DNA from: Puniceibacterium sp. IMCC21224
Lineage (GTDB): Bacteria; Pseudomonadota; Alphaproteobacteria; Rhodobacterales; Rhodobacteraceae
Assembly: GCF_001038505.1 (NCBI RefSeq)
Contig: NZ_LDPY01000001.1
Span: 3,658,001 to 3,722,000 of the forward strand
DNA length: 64,000 nt
Reading direction: 5' to 3'
Below, one piece after another: positions 1-8,732 of the stretch. Numbering within the stretch: position 1 is the stretch's first letter; each line of letters starts with the position of its first letter. The position numbers and the translations under genes were made by a program. The notes under the pieces are model-generated. The model saw nothing but the letters and a program-made list of their open reading frames with translations. It had not been told where the DNA came from and made no database searches.

Positions 1-3000
1 CCGCCCTTGGCACCGGACCCGAGGCAAGCCTGCCGCTGAGCCTGAGCATCACCGACGTCAACGAGGCCCCAAGCCTGAGCGTGACCCCGGTGCTGAGCAG
101 CCTGGCCGAAGATGCCGACACCTCGGCCCGGATCAAGGTCGCCGATGTCGCGATCAGCGACGATGCCCTCGGGCGCAATGATCTGAGCCTGGGCGGCGCC
201 GATGCCGCCCTGTTCGAACTGGTCGGCACCGAGGTGTTCCTCGTCGCCGGGGCCGCACTCGACTTTGAGAGCCAGGCCAGCCTGGCGCTGCAGGTGATCC
301 TCGACGATCCCGCCCTTGGCACCGGACCCGAGGCAAGCCTGCCGCTGAGCCTGAGCATCACCGACGTCAACGAGGCCCCAAGCCTGAGCGTGACCCCGGT
401 GCTGAGCAGCCTGGCCGAAGATGCCGACACCTCGGCCCGGATCAAGGTCGCCGATGTCGCGATCAGCGACGATGCCCTCGGGCGCAATGATCTGAGCCTG
501 GGCGGCGCCGATGCCGCCCTGTTCGAACTGGTCGGCACCGAGGTGTTCCTCGTCGCCGGGGCCGCACTCGACTTTGAGAGCCAGGCCAGCCTGGCGCTGC
601 AGGTGATCCTCGACGATCCCGCCCTTGGCACCGGACCCGAGGCAAGCCTGCCGCTGAGCCTGAGCATCACCGACGTCAACGAGGCCCCAAGCCTGAGCGT
701 GACCCCGGTGCTGAGCAGCCTGGCCGAAGATGCCGACACCTCGGCCCGGATCAAGGTCGCCGATGTCGCGATCAGCGACGATGCCCTCGGGCGCAATGAT
801 CTGAGCCTGGGCGGCGCCGATGCCGCCCTGTTCGAACTGGTCGGCACCGAGGTGTTCCTCGTCGCCGGGGCCGCACTCGACTTTGAGAGCCAGGCCAGCC
901 TGGCGCTGCAGGTGATCCTCGACGATCCCGCCCTTGGCACCGGACCCGAGGCAAGCCTGCCGCTGAGCCTGAGCATCACCGACGTCAACGAGGCCCCAAG
1001 CCTGAGCGTGACCCCGGTGCTGAGCAGCCTGGCCGAAGATGCCGACACCTCGGCCCGGATCAAGATCGCCGATGTCGCGATCAGCGACGATGCCCTCGGG
1101 CGCAATGATCTGAGCCTGGGCGGCGCCGATGCCGCCCTGTTCGAACTGGTCGGCACCGAGGTGTTCCTCGTCGCCGGGGCCGCACTCGACTTTGAGAGCC
1201 AGGCCAGCCTGGCGCTGCAGGTGATCCTCGACGATCCCGCCCTTGGCACCGGACCCGAGGCAAGCCTGCCGCTGAGCCTGAGCATCACCGACGTCAACGA
1301 GGCCCCAAGCCTGAGCGTGACCCCGGTGCTGAGCAGCCTGGCCGAAGATGCCGACACCTCGGCCCGGATCAAGGTCGCCGATGTCGCGATCAGCGACGAT
1401 GCCCTCGGGCGCAATGATCTGAGCCTGGGCGGCGCCGATGCCGCCCTGTTCGAACTGGTCGGCACCGAGGTGTTCCTCGTCGCCGGGGCCGCCCTCGACT
1501 TTGAGAGCCAGGCCAGCCTGGCGCTGCAGGTGATCCTCGACGATCCCGCCCTTGGCACCGGACCCGAGGCAAGCCTGCCGCTGAGCCTGAGCATCACCGA
1601 CGTCAACGAGGCCCCAAGCCTGAGCGTGACCCCGGTGCTGAGCAGCCTGGCCGAAGATGCCGACACCTCGGCCCGGATCAAGGTCGCCGATGTCGCGATC
1701 AGCGACGATGCCCTCGGGCGCAATGATCTGAGCCTGGGCGGCGCCGATGCCGCCCTGTTCGAACTGGTCGGCACCGAGGTGTTCCTCGTCGCCGGGGCCG
1801 CCCTCGACTTTGAGAGCCAGGCCAGCCTGGCGCTGCAGGTGATCCTCGACGATCCCGCCCTTGGCACCGGACCCGAGGCAAGCCTGCCGCTGAGCCTGAG
1901 CATCACCGACGTCAACGAGGCCCCAAGCCTGAGCGTGACCCCGGTGCTGAGCAGCCTGGCCGAAGATGCCGACACCTCGGCCCGGATCAAGATCGCCGAT
2001 GTCGCGATCAGCGACGATGCCCTCGGGCGCAATGATCTGAGCCTGGGCGGCGCCGATGCCGCCCTGTTCGAACTGGTCGGCACCGAGGTGTTCCTCGCCG
2101 CCGGGGCCGCACTCGACTTTGAGAGCCAGGCCAGCCTGGCGCTGCAGGTGATCCTCGACGATCCCGCCCTTGGCACCGGACCCGAGGCAAGCCTGCCGCT
2201 GAGCCTGAGCATCACCGACGTCAACGAGGCCCCAAGCCTGAGCGTGACCCCGGTGCTGAGCAGCCTGGCCGAAGATGCCGACACCTCGGCCCGGATCAAG
2301 GTCGCCGATGTCGCGATCAGCGACGATGCCCTCGGGCGCAATGATCTGAGCCTGGGCGGCGCCGATGCCGCCCTGTTCGAACTGGTCGGCACCGAGGTGT
2401 TCCTCGTCGCCGGGGCCGCCCTCGACTTTGAGAGCCAGGCCAGCCTGGCGCTGCAGGTGATCCTCGACGATCCCGCCCTTGGCACCGGACCCGAGGCAAG
2501 CCTGCCGCTGAGCCTGAGCATCACCGACGTCAACGAGGCCCCAAGCCTGAGCGTGACCCCGGTGCTGAGCAGCCTGGCCGAAGATGCCGACACCTCGGCC
2601 CGGATCAAGATCGCCGATGTCGCGATCAGCGACGATGCCCTCGGGCGCAATGATCTGAGCCTGGGCGGCGCCGATGCCGCCCTGTTCGAACTGGTCGGCA
2701 CCGAGGTGTTCCTCGTCGCCGGGGCCGCACTCGACTTTGAGAGCCAGGCCAGCCTGGCGCTGCAGGTGATCCTCGACGATCCCGCCCTTGGCACCGGACC
2801 CGAGGCAAGCCTGCCGCTGAGCCTGAGCATCACCGACGTCAACGAGGCCCCAAGCCTGAGCGTGACCCCGGTGCTGAGCAGCCTGGCCGAAGATGCCGAC
2901 ACCTCGGCCCGGATCAAGGTCGCCGATGTCGCGATCAGCGACGATGCCCTCGGGCGCAATGATCTGAGCCTGGGCGGCGCCGATGCCGCCCTGTTCGAAC

Positions 3001-5345
3001 TGGTCGGCACCGAGGTGTTCCTCGTCGCCGGGGCCGCACTCGACTTTGAGAGCCAGGCCAGCCTGGCGCTGCAGGTGATCCTCGACGATCCCGCCCTTGG
3101 CACCGGACCCGAGGCAAGCCTGCCGCTGAGCCTGAGCATCACCGACGTCAACGAGGCCCCAAGCCTGAGCGTGACCCCGGTGCTGAGCAGCCTGGCCGAA
3201 GATGCCGACACCTCGGCCCGGATCAAGGTCGCCGATGTCGCGATCAGCGACGATGCCCTCGGGCGCAATGATCTGAGCCTGGGCGGCGCCGATGCCGCCC
3301 TGTTCGAACTGGTCGGCACCGAGGTGTTCCTCGTCGCCGGGGCCGCCCTCGACTTTGAGAGCCAGGCCAGCCTGGCGCTGCAGGTGATCCTCGACGATCC
3401 CGCCCTTGGCACCGGACCCGAGGCAAGCCTGCCGCTGAGCCTGAGCATCACCGACGTCAACGAGGCCCCAAGCCTGAGCGTGACCCCGGTGCTGAGCAGC
3501 CTGGCCGAAGATGCCGACACCTCGGCCCGGATCAAGGTCGCCGATGTCGCGATCAGCGACGATGCCCTCGGGCGCAATGATCTGAGCCTGGGCGGCGCCG
3601 ATGCCGCCCTGTTCGAACTGGTCGGCACCGAGGTGTTCCTCGTCGCCGGGGCCGCCCTCGACTTTGAGAGCCAGGCCAGCCTGGCGCTGCAGGTGATCCT
3701 CGACGATCCCGCCCTTGGCACCGGACCCGAGGCAAGCCTGCCGCTGAGCCTGAGCATCACCGACGTCAACGAGGCCCCAAGCCTGAGCGTGACCCCGGTG
3801 CTGAGCAGCCTGGCCGAAGATGCCGACACCTCGGCCCGGATCAAGGTCGCCGATGTCGCGATCAGCGACGATGCCCTCGGGCGCAATGATCTGAGCCTGG
3901 GCGGCGCCGATGCCGCCCTGTTCGAACTGGTCGGCACCGAGGTGTTCCTCGTCGCCGGGGCCGCACTCGACTTTGAGAGCCAGGCCAGCCTGGCGCTGCA
4001 GGTGATCCTCGACGATCCCGCCCTTGGCACCGGACCCGAGGCAAGCCTGCCGCTGAGCCTGAGCATCACCGACGTCAACGAGGCCCCAAGCCTGAGCGTG
4101 ACCCCGGTGCTGAGCAGCCTGGCCGAAGATGCCGACACCTCGGCCCGGATCAAGGTCGCCGATGTCGCGATCAGCGACGATGCCCTCGGGCGCAATGATC
4201 TGAGCCTGGGCGGCGCCGATGCCGCCCTGTTCGAACTGGTCGGCACCGAGGTGTTCCTCGTCGCCGGGGCCGCACTCGACTTTGAGAGCCAGGCCAGCCT
4301 GGCGCTGCAGGTGATCCTCGACGATCCCGCCCTTGGCACCGGACCCGAGGCAAGCCTGCCGCTGAGCCTGAGCATCACCGACGTCAACGAAAACGAGCTG
4401 ATCGTGGGCAGCCCGGAGGCCGAGTTCATCGACGGCCGCGAGGGTGAGGACACATTGGCCGGGCTTGGCGGGCCTGACACCCTGATGGGGGGCACCGGCG
4501 ACGACCGGATTTCGGGCAGTACCGGCGATGACGATATTTCAGGCGAAGACGGCAATGACACGATCGGCGGCGGCCCGGGCAAGGATTCGATCAGCGGCGG
4601 CTCGGGCAACGACAGCCTGCATGCCGGCATGGACGATGACACTGTCAGCGGCGGCGACGGCAATGACACGATCGGCGGCGGCCCGGGTCAGGACAGTCTT
4701 GACGGCGGCGATGGGGATGACCTGCTAAAAGGCGGGGATGGCGACGACACGATCAACGGCGATGCGGGCGATGATTACATCAATGGCGGCACGGGCGACG
4801 ATGCTTTGACCGGCGGCAGCGGCAATGACACGTTGGGGGGCGGTATTGGCGCCGATACGATCGACGGCGGCGATGGCGACGACATCATCGGCGGTGGCGC
4901 CGGTCAGGATTTGCTGCGTGGCGACGCGGGCAGTGACACGATCGGAGGGGGCCTGGGCAACGACACGATCGAAGGCGGGCTGGATGACGACCTGCTTTAT
5001 GGCGGTGGTCGGAACGATCTGCTGGACGGGGGGGACGGCGATGACATCCTGGTCGGCGGACGCGGGGATGATACGCTGACCGGGGGCGAAGGTGCGGACA
5101 CCTTTGTGTTCAACTTCCAGAGATCAAACGATGCCGATGTGGTCACCGATTTCGACCATGGCGTCGACATGTTAAGTGTGGCCGGTGTCATGACCGCACC
5201 CGGAGCCGACGCACAGGACAGGTTCGACGCGCTGGACATCACGGATGTGACAGGGGGTGCCCTGATCTCGTATCAGGGCAGTACGATTCTGATCGAGGGC
5301 ACCGCCGCCGCAGACCTGGAGATTGATGTGTTCCAGTTCATCTGA
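1..5345 (+). CDS. Giant cadherin-repeat/RTX secreted protein (5' end outside window)
   Basis: The reading frame is open from base 3, so the gene starts upstream of the window; the GTG at 81 is only an internal valine. The visible 1,780 residues are 14 tandem 103-residue cadherin-like domains, each ending in the TDVNEAP signature, then about 215 residues of GGxGxDxL-type RTX nonapeptides (roughly 4440-5095). The C-terminal block contains GADTFVFNF and DVVTDFDHGVDML, the typical end of serralysin-like RTX proteins. RTX nonapeptides bind Ca2+ and the C-terminus normally carries a type I secretion signal, so this is inferred to be a very long exported adhesin or matrix protein. No type I secretion gene is visible in the window. 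The repeats are strikingly uniform at the DNA level, unlike the degenerate RTX part. Function beyond adhesion or surface role is unknown. Confidence 0.9.
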   Translation, partial: ALGTGPEASLPLSLSITDVNEAPSLSVTPVLSSLAEDADTSARIKVADVAISDDALGRNDLSLGGADAALFELVGTEVFLVAGAALDFESQASLALQVILDDPALGTGPEASLPLSLSITDVNEAPSLSVTPVLSSLAEDADTSARIKVADVAISDDALGRNDLSLGGADAALFELVGTEVFLVAGAALDFESQASLALQVILDDPALGTGPEASLPLSLSITDVNEAPSLSVTPVLSSLAEDADTSARIKVADVAISDDALGRNDLSLGGADAALFELVGTEVFLVAGAALDFESQASLALQVILDDPALGTGPEASLPLSLSITDVNEAPSLSVTPVLSSLAEDADTSARIKIADVAISDDALGRNDLSLGGADAALFELVGTEVFLVAGAALDFESQASLALQVILDDPALGTGPEASLPLSLSITDVNEAPSLSVTPVLSSLAEDADTSARIKVADVAISDDALGRNDLSLGGADAALFELVGTEVFLVAGAALDFESQASLALQVILDDPALGTGPEASLPLSLSITDVNEAPSLSVTPVLSSLAEDADTSARIKVADVAISDDALGRNDLSLGGADAALFELVGTEVFLVAGAALDFESQASLALQVILDDPALGTGPEASLPLSLSITDVNEAPSLSVTPVLSSLAEDADTSARIKIADVAISDDALGRNDLSLGGADAALFELVGTEVFLAAGAALDFESQASLALQVILDDPALGTGPEASLPLSLSITDVNEAPSLSVTPVLSSLAEDADTSARIKVADVAISDDALGRNDLSLGGADAALFELVGTEVFLVAGAALDFESQASLALQVILDDPALGTGPEASLPLSLSITDVNEAPSLSVTPVLSSLAEDADTSARIKIADVAISDDALGRNDLSLGGADAALFELVGTEVFLVAGAALDFESQASLALQVILDDPALGTGPEASLPLSLSITDVNEAPSLSVTPVLSSLAEDADTSARIKVADVAISDDALGRNDLSLGGADAALFELVGTEVFLVAGAALDFESQASLALQVILDDPALGTGPEASLPLSLSITDVNEAPSLSVTPVLSSLAEDADTSARIKVADVAISDDALGRNDLSLGGADAALFELVGTEVFLVAGAALDFESQASLALQVILDDPALGTGPEASLPLSLSITDVNEAPSLSVTPVLSSLAEDADTSARIKVADVAISDDALGRNDLSLGGADAALFELVGTEVFLVAGAALDFESQASLALQVILDDPALGTGPEASLPLSLSITDVNEAPSLSVTPVLSSLAEDADTSARIKVADVAISDDALGRNDLSLGGADAALFELVGTEVFLVAGAALDFESQASLALQVILDDPALGTGPEASLPLSLSITDVNEAPSLSVTPVLSSLAEDADTSARIKVADVAISDDALGRNDLSLGGADAALFELVGTEVFLVAGAALDFESQASLALQVILDDPALGTGPEASLPLSLSITDVNENELIVGSPEAEFIDGREGEDTLAGLGGPDTLMGGTGDDRISGSTGDDDISGEDGNDTIGGGPGKDSISGGSGNDSLHAGMDDDTVSGGDGNDTIGGGPGQDSLDGGDGDDLLKGGDGDDTINGDAGDDYINGGTGDDALTGGSGNDTLGGGIGADTIDGGDGDDIIGGGAGQDLLRGDAGSDTIGGGLGNDTIEGGLDDDLLYGGGRNDLLDGGDGDDILVGGRGDDTLTGGEGADTFVFNFQRSNDADVVTDFDHGVDMLSVAGVMTAPGADAQDRFDALDITDVTGGALISYQGSTILIEGTAAADLEIDVFQFI
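3..4391 (+). repeat. Tandem array of 309-bp cadherin-domain repeats (14 full copies plus a partial one)
   Basis: Copies start at 84 + 309n and stay in frame (103 codons each). Against the consensus I found only nine base differences in the 14 full copies: a Val-to-Ile codon change in copies 4, 7 and 9; a silent GCA-to-GCC change before LDF in copies 5, 6, 8, 11 and 12; and one Val-to-Ala change in copy 7. The last copy ends in DVNEN instead of DVNEAPSLSV and leads into the RTX region. The array continues upstream of the window, so the total copy number is unknown. Confidence 0.97.
4440..5095 (+). repeat. RTX nonapeptide (GGxGxDxL) repeat region
   Basis: Many imperfect 27-bp units encode glycine/aspartate-rich nonapeptides such as GGDGDDTIN and GGGIGADTI. 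In RTX proteins these fold into a parallel beta-roll that binds Ca2+ outside the cell and aids type I secretion. These units vary in sequence, in contrast to the uniform cadherin-like units just upstream. Confidence 0.9.
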
Positions 5346-5380
5346 TGGGGCCGCCGGGGGGGCGATGCTTGAAACGGCAT

Positions 5381-5641
5381 CGTGATCCCAGCCTCGGAAA
5401 GGACAGATTTCCAGAACTCCTTGAGATCAACGATCGGCTTGTCTCCAGATCGGCCCGGAAAGACCTGGGAGTGATCGACTGCGTCAGTCCTGACCCCGAT
5501 CAGCAATGCAACAATGTCCGTTGAGAGGGGCAGGTCTTCTAGTTACTTCTGCTTTGTATGACGTGAAGGCTTGACCCAGATAGCGCGATCCATGTCGAAA
5601 TTGTCCCAGCCGGCCGTCAGGACTTCACCAAGCCGCACGCA
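5381..5641 (-). pseudogene. Tyrosine recombinase (phage/island integrase) remnant
   Basis: Read on the minus strand from 5641, the frame gives VRLGEVLTAGWDNFDMDRAI, then WVKPSRHTKQK, a TAA stop at 5543-5545, then LEDLPLSTDIVALLIGVRT and later VFPGRSGDKPIVDLKEFW. This matches the catalytic domain of island-type integrases: the R-box (xRxGEVL), the HTKQKR-VPLS strand pair and the VFPGRxGDKP segment. The gene is broken by the in-frame stop. It is truncated at both ends, lacking the N-terminal DNA-binding domain and the HxLRHT...Y part, and ends just after the RTX gene. It is probably the relic of a mobile island next to the adhesin gene. Confidence 0.75.
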
Positions 5642-5799
5642 TCATCCATCTGATCGGAAACTCGAACATCTTGGACAAAAGTGATAAGGATGATTGGCTT
5701 GATAGAGCGTCGCACGCAGCGAATTATGGAATGTCGGGACGTCCTTGTCGCGGACATCGTCGTTGCGTTGCGGATTTCCCTTGCGTCTGCCACCGGGTC

Positions 5800-5984
5800 C
5801 GCGCCACGGACGCGTCCACGCGCAATCCTATCGGGATGGATCGCGCTTACGCAATACGGCCCGTACAAGACGCTGTACAACCGGTGGAAGCGATGGAGCT
5901 ATAAGGACGTCTTCACCCAGATGATGATGGTGGGCAGAGGTCTTCCTCTCCATTGTCACTCTCGCCGCAACCATCATCAAATAG
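5800..5984 (+). pseudogene. IS5-family transposase remnant, internally deleted
   Basis: One frame encodes RAILSG... then YGPYKTLYNRWKRWS and MMM, the well-known N-terminal signature of IS5/IS427-group transposases. About ten bases after that block, in another frame, 5937-5984 encodes EVFLSIVTLAATIIK and a TAG stop, which resembles the C-terminus of the same transposases. Nearly all the DDE catalytic core between the two parts is missing, and part of the N-terminal region (the usual NGLRWRDAP stretch) also seems deleted. It cannot be active. I could not identify the terminal inverted repeats with confidence. Confidence 0.65.
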
Positions 5985-6038
5985 TTGCGAGCTCTGACGC
6001 TAAGCGTGACCAGACCTGATCTTGGCTGTGGCGGAAGG

Positions 6039-7553
6039 TCAGGCGTCTTTTGCCGACATCAGCCGATAGCTGAGCGCCTCTGCCACATGCGGGCGTTCGA
6101 TATCCGGGGCGTTGTCCAGATCGGCAATGGTGCGGGCGACGCGCAACACGCGGTGATAGCCGCGCGCCGAAAGGCCGAGCCGTTCGGCAGCCCGTACAAG
6201 CAGGTCACGGCTTTCACTATCGAGCTGTGCGATCTCGTCAAGCTTGCGTCCGGTGGCGTCGGCATTTGTGCGCATCCCGGCATGCCCCTCAAAACGGTGG
6301 GACTGCACGGCCCGTGCGGCCGAGACACGGGCAGCCACTGTGGCAGAACTATCCCCCGAGGCGGGCAGATCGAGGTCTGAAAACGCCACTGGCGGCACTT
6401 CGACCCGCAGATCGAAACGATCCATCAGCGGGCCCGAGATCCGGCCCAGATAATCCTCGCCACAGATCGGCGCACGTGAACAGGCCCGCGCAGGGTCGGA
6501 CAGATAGCCACATTTGCAGGGGTTTGCGGCCGCGATCAGCATGAACCGGCAAGGATAGCGGATGTGGGCATTGGCGCGGGCGACCATGATCTCGCCCGAT
6601 TCGATCGGTTGGCGCAGGGTTTCCAGCACAGTGCGGGGAAACTCTGCAAACTCGTCCAGAAAGAGCACACCGTTATGGGCAAGGCTCACCTCGCCCGGTC
6701 GGGCACGTTTGCCTCCGCCCACAATGGCCGCCATTGACGCAGTGTGGTGAGGATCGCGAAAGGGTCGGATCTTGGAGATTCCGCCATCCTTGAGCAACCC
6801 GGCGAGCGAGTGGATCATCGAGGTTTCCAGCGCTTCGATAGAGGTGAGCGGTGGCAGGAGCCCCGGCAGGCATGCCGCAAGCATGGATTTACCCGAGCCG
6901 GGCGTTCCGATCAGCATCATGTGATGGCGACCCGCAGCGGCAATTTCAAGCGCGCGTTTGGCGCGTTCCTGACCTTTGACATCGCGCAGATCGCGGTCGG
7001 TTGGGGTGGCAAGCACCTCGCCCGCGACGCAGGGCGACAGCAGGGCGGCGCCGGTGAAGTGGCGCACGATATCAAACAACGTGTTTGCCGCGATGACAGT
7101 GCAGCTGTCGACCCAGGCAGCCTCGGCACCCGAGGCGCGCGGACAGAGCAGCATCCTGTCCTCTTGCGCTGCGGCCATGGCGGCGGGAAGCGCGCCGATC
7201 ACTGGCATCAGGGTGCCGTCCAACCCCAACTCTCCCAGCGACACCGCCTCGGCCACCGCGTCACGGGGCAGCGCGTCGAGCGCCGCCAGCAATGCCAGTG
7301 CAATGGGGAGGTCGAAATGCGAACCCTCTTTGGGCAGGTCGGCCGGGGCGAGGTTCACGGTGATCCGCGACGATGGCAACGCGATGCCCATCGACGTCAG
7401 CGCACTACGTACACGGTCGCGGGCCTCGGACACGGCCTTGTCCGGGAGGCCGACGATCGAAAACGAGGGCAAGCCGGGCGTCACAGCGCATTGCACTTCG
7501 ACCGGGCGGGCCTCGACCCCGTCAAACGCGACGGTATGGGTTTGTGTGACCAT
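6039..7553 (-). CDS. YifB/ComM-family Mg-chelatase-like AAA+ ATPase
   Basis: A full-length 504-residue member of the YifB/ComM family. The N-terminal Lon-S5-like domain (about 1-170) precedes an AAA+ core with Walker A GTPGSGKS at 216-223 and Walker B VLFLDEF near 295. A cysteine cluster (NPCKCGY...CSRAPICGEDY) follows, as is usual for the family, and the C-terminal helical Mg-chelatase domain is complete. ComM is a hexameric helicase that promotes branch migration during natural transformation; a role in DNA recombination is inferred here from family membership. The start is ATG followed by VTQTHTVAFDGVEA, the conserved N-terminus. It is a single gene, apart from the GST gene upstream by about 80 bp. 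Confidence 0.92.
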   Translation of the reverse strand: MVTQTHTVAFDGVEARPVEVQCAVTPGLPSFSIVGLPDKAVSEARDRVRSALTSMGIALPSSRITVNLAPADLPKEGSHFDLPIALALLAALDALPRDAVAEAVSLGELGLDGTLMPVIGALPAAMAAAQEDRMLLCPRASGAEAAWVDSCTVIAANTLFDIVRHFTGAALLSPCVAGEVLATPTDRDLRDVKGQERAKRALEIAAAGRHHMMLIGTPGSGKSMLAACLPGLLPPLTSIEALETSMIHSLAGLLKDGGISKIRPFRDPHHTASMAAIVGGGKRARPGEVSLAHNGVLFLDEFAEFPRTVLETLRQPIESGEIMVARANAHIRYPCRFMLIAAANPCKCGYLSDPARACSRAPICGEDYLGRISGPLMDRFDLRVEVPPVAFSDLDLPASGDSSATVAARVSAARAVQSHRFEGHAGMRTNADATGRKLDEIAQLDSESRDLLVRAAERLGLSARGYHRVLRVARTIADLDNAPDIERPHVAEALSYRLMSAKDA

Positions 7554-7632
7554 GCAGACCCCGTTTCTGGCGACGGGGCAGCTTGGGCACCGCGTGGTTA
7601 GTGAAAGGTTAACACGACCCGGTACGCATTAA

Positions 7633-8505
7633 TTATTTTGCCAGCAGCGCCATAAAGGCAGGCCAAGCTTCGGGATCGGCAATGGTCTTGTCGCGGCAAA
7701 ACGCATTGCAAAAGCCAAAGATGCGGCCCTGGATGGCCAGAAAATGGGTCACTGGATCGCCCGAATACGGGCAGGTGTCATTTTCAGGCGTTCCGTGTTC
7801 CGTTGCGCTGGCAGGCAGCGGTGTCGGTCCCGGCCAGGGCACCCGCGCATAAGGCTGCGCATAGCGGGCGAGGTCATCCCCCCGCACCAGCCCCATAGCA
7901 CGCCAGCGCCGCAGCGCCGGATCAGTCAGGTGCGCCTGGACATAATCGCGCGCCGTATCGGACATGGGCAGATCATAGCCAGCAAGACGCATCGCCATCG
8001 GGGCAAAAGCCACATCAGCCACCGAATATGCACCGCAAAGCCATGGACCGGCGGTACCAAACCCCTCACGCGCATAGGTCCAGAGCTCTTCGATCCGCTG
8101 GATATCCGCCAGAACCGCGTCCGCAACATCCACCCCGGTATACGCCAGGCGCAGGTTCATCGGACACGCGCTGCGCAAAGCGCCAAAGCCTGAATGCATC
8201 TCGGCAGCGAGACTGCGGGCACAGGCGCGTGCCGCCGGGTCCGTCGGCCAAAGGCCCGCCTCGGGGTGGCGTGTCGCCAGCTCCTCGGCCATGGCGAGGC
8301 TGTCCCAGATCACCGACCCTTCGGGGGTGATCAGTGTCGGCACAGTGCGCGCGGGCCGGATCGCTGCCATCTGTTCGGCAACCGATCCGGCGTTGAAGTC
8401 CACCAGATGAATGTCGACGGGAATGCCAAAACGCCGGAACGACAGCCAGCCACGCAGAGACCAGCTCGAATACGAATAGTCGCCAAGATACAAGTGATAG
8501 GTCAT
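7633..8505 (-). CDS. Glutathione S-transferase family protein with Cys/His-rich C-terminal extension
   Basis: The 290-residue protein starts with a thioredoxin-like GST domain (YSYSSWSLRGWLSFRR near 11-26, with ARTVPTL carrying the cis-proline). An all-helical GST C-domain with the SVADVAFAPM motif (helix 6) runs to about 215. The last 55 residues are extra: they contain C245, H254, C266 and C270 in the context CPYSGDPVTHFL and GFCNAFC. This looks like a small metal-binding or TRASH-like module. GSTs conjugate glutathione to electrophiles or act as peroxidases; the substrate cannot be read from sequence. It is divergently oriented to rpoH, with 227 bp between start codons. Confidence 0.85.
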   Translation of the reverse strand: MTYHLYLGDYSYSSWSLRGWLSFRRFGIPVDIHLVDFNAGSVAEQMAAIRPARTVPTLITPEGSVIWDSLAMAEELATRHPEAGLWPTDPAARACARSLAAEMHSGFGALRSACPMNLRLAYTGVDVADAVLADIQRIEELWTYAREGFGTAGPWLCGAYSVADVAFAPMAMRLAGYDLPMSDTARDYVQAHLTDPALRRWRAMGLVRGDDLARYAQPYARVPWPGPTPLPASATEHGTPENDTCPYSGDPVTHFLAIQGRIFGFCNAFCRDKTIADPEAWPAFMALLAK

Positions 8506-8647
8506 GCCATGCTCGCTTTTGCACCAGATGGGTCAAGGTTTAGCCACCGGAACGGCATCCGGAAAGTCGCGATTTGTGGACATGGTGATCACAGTTGATG
8601 ATCGATGGGTCGCGACAAAGTGACCGGATTCAAAATTTTTTCGAAAC

Positions 8648-8674
8648 CTTGTGCGATCTGGGCGCGTTTATAAT
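8648..8674 (+). promoter_or_regulatory. Putative rpoH promoter
   Basis: A perfect TATAAT lies at 8669-8674, 58 bp upstream of the chosen rpoH start. The best upstream element is CTTGTG at 8648-8653 with a 15-bp spacer, short for a sigma70 promoter but compatible with a sigma32-like -35. Which sigma factor reads it is unclear. Confidence 0.35.
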
Positions 8675-8732
8675 TTGTGTAGTCGGGCAGGCACAGATTT
8701 CTGCCAAATGGCAAACGAATTGGGGAGACGAT

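Noticed and set aside
154..4353. Fourteen 60-codon open frames on the minus strand, one per 309-bp unit
   Set aside because: They repeat exactly with the coding repeat and are the complement of the cadherin-like frame; arginine/proline-rich composition shows they are shadows in GC-rich DNA.
3..4391. CRISPR-like or satellite interpretation of the direct repeats
   Set aside because: Units are 309 bp, contiguous, in frame and encode a known domain type; there are no spacers.
5617..5880. An 87-codon minus-strand frame between the integrase and IS remnants
   Set aside because: No family resemblance and it overlaps both pseudogenes in other frames.
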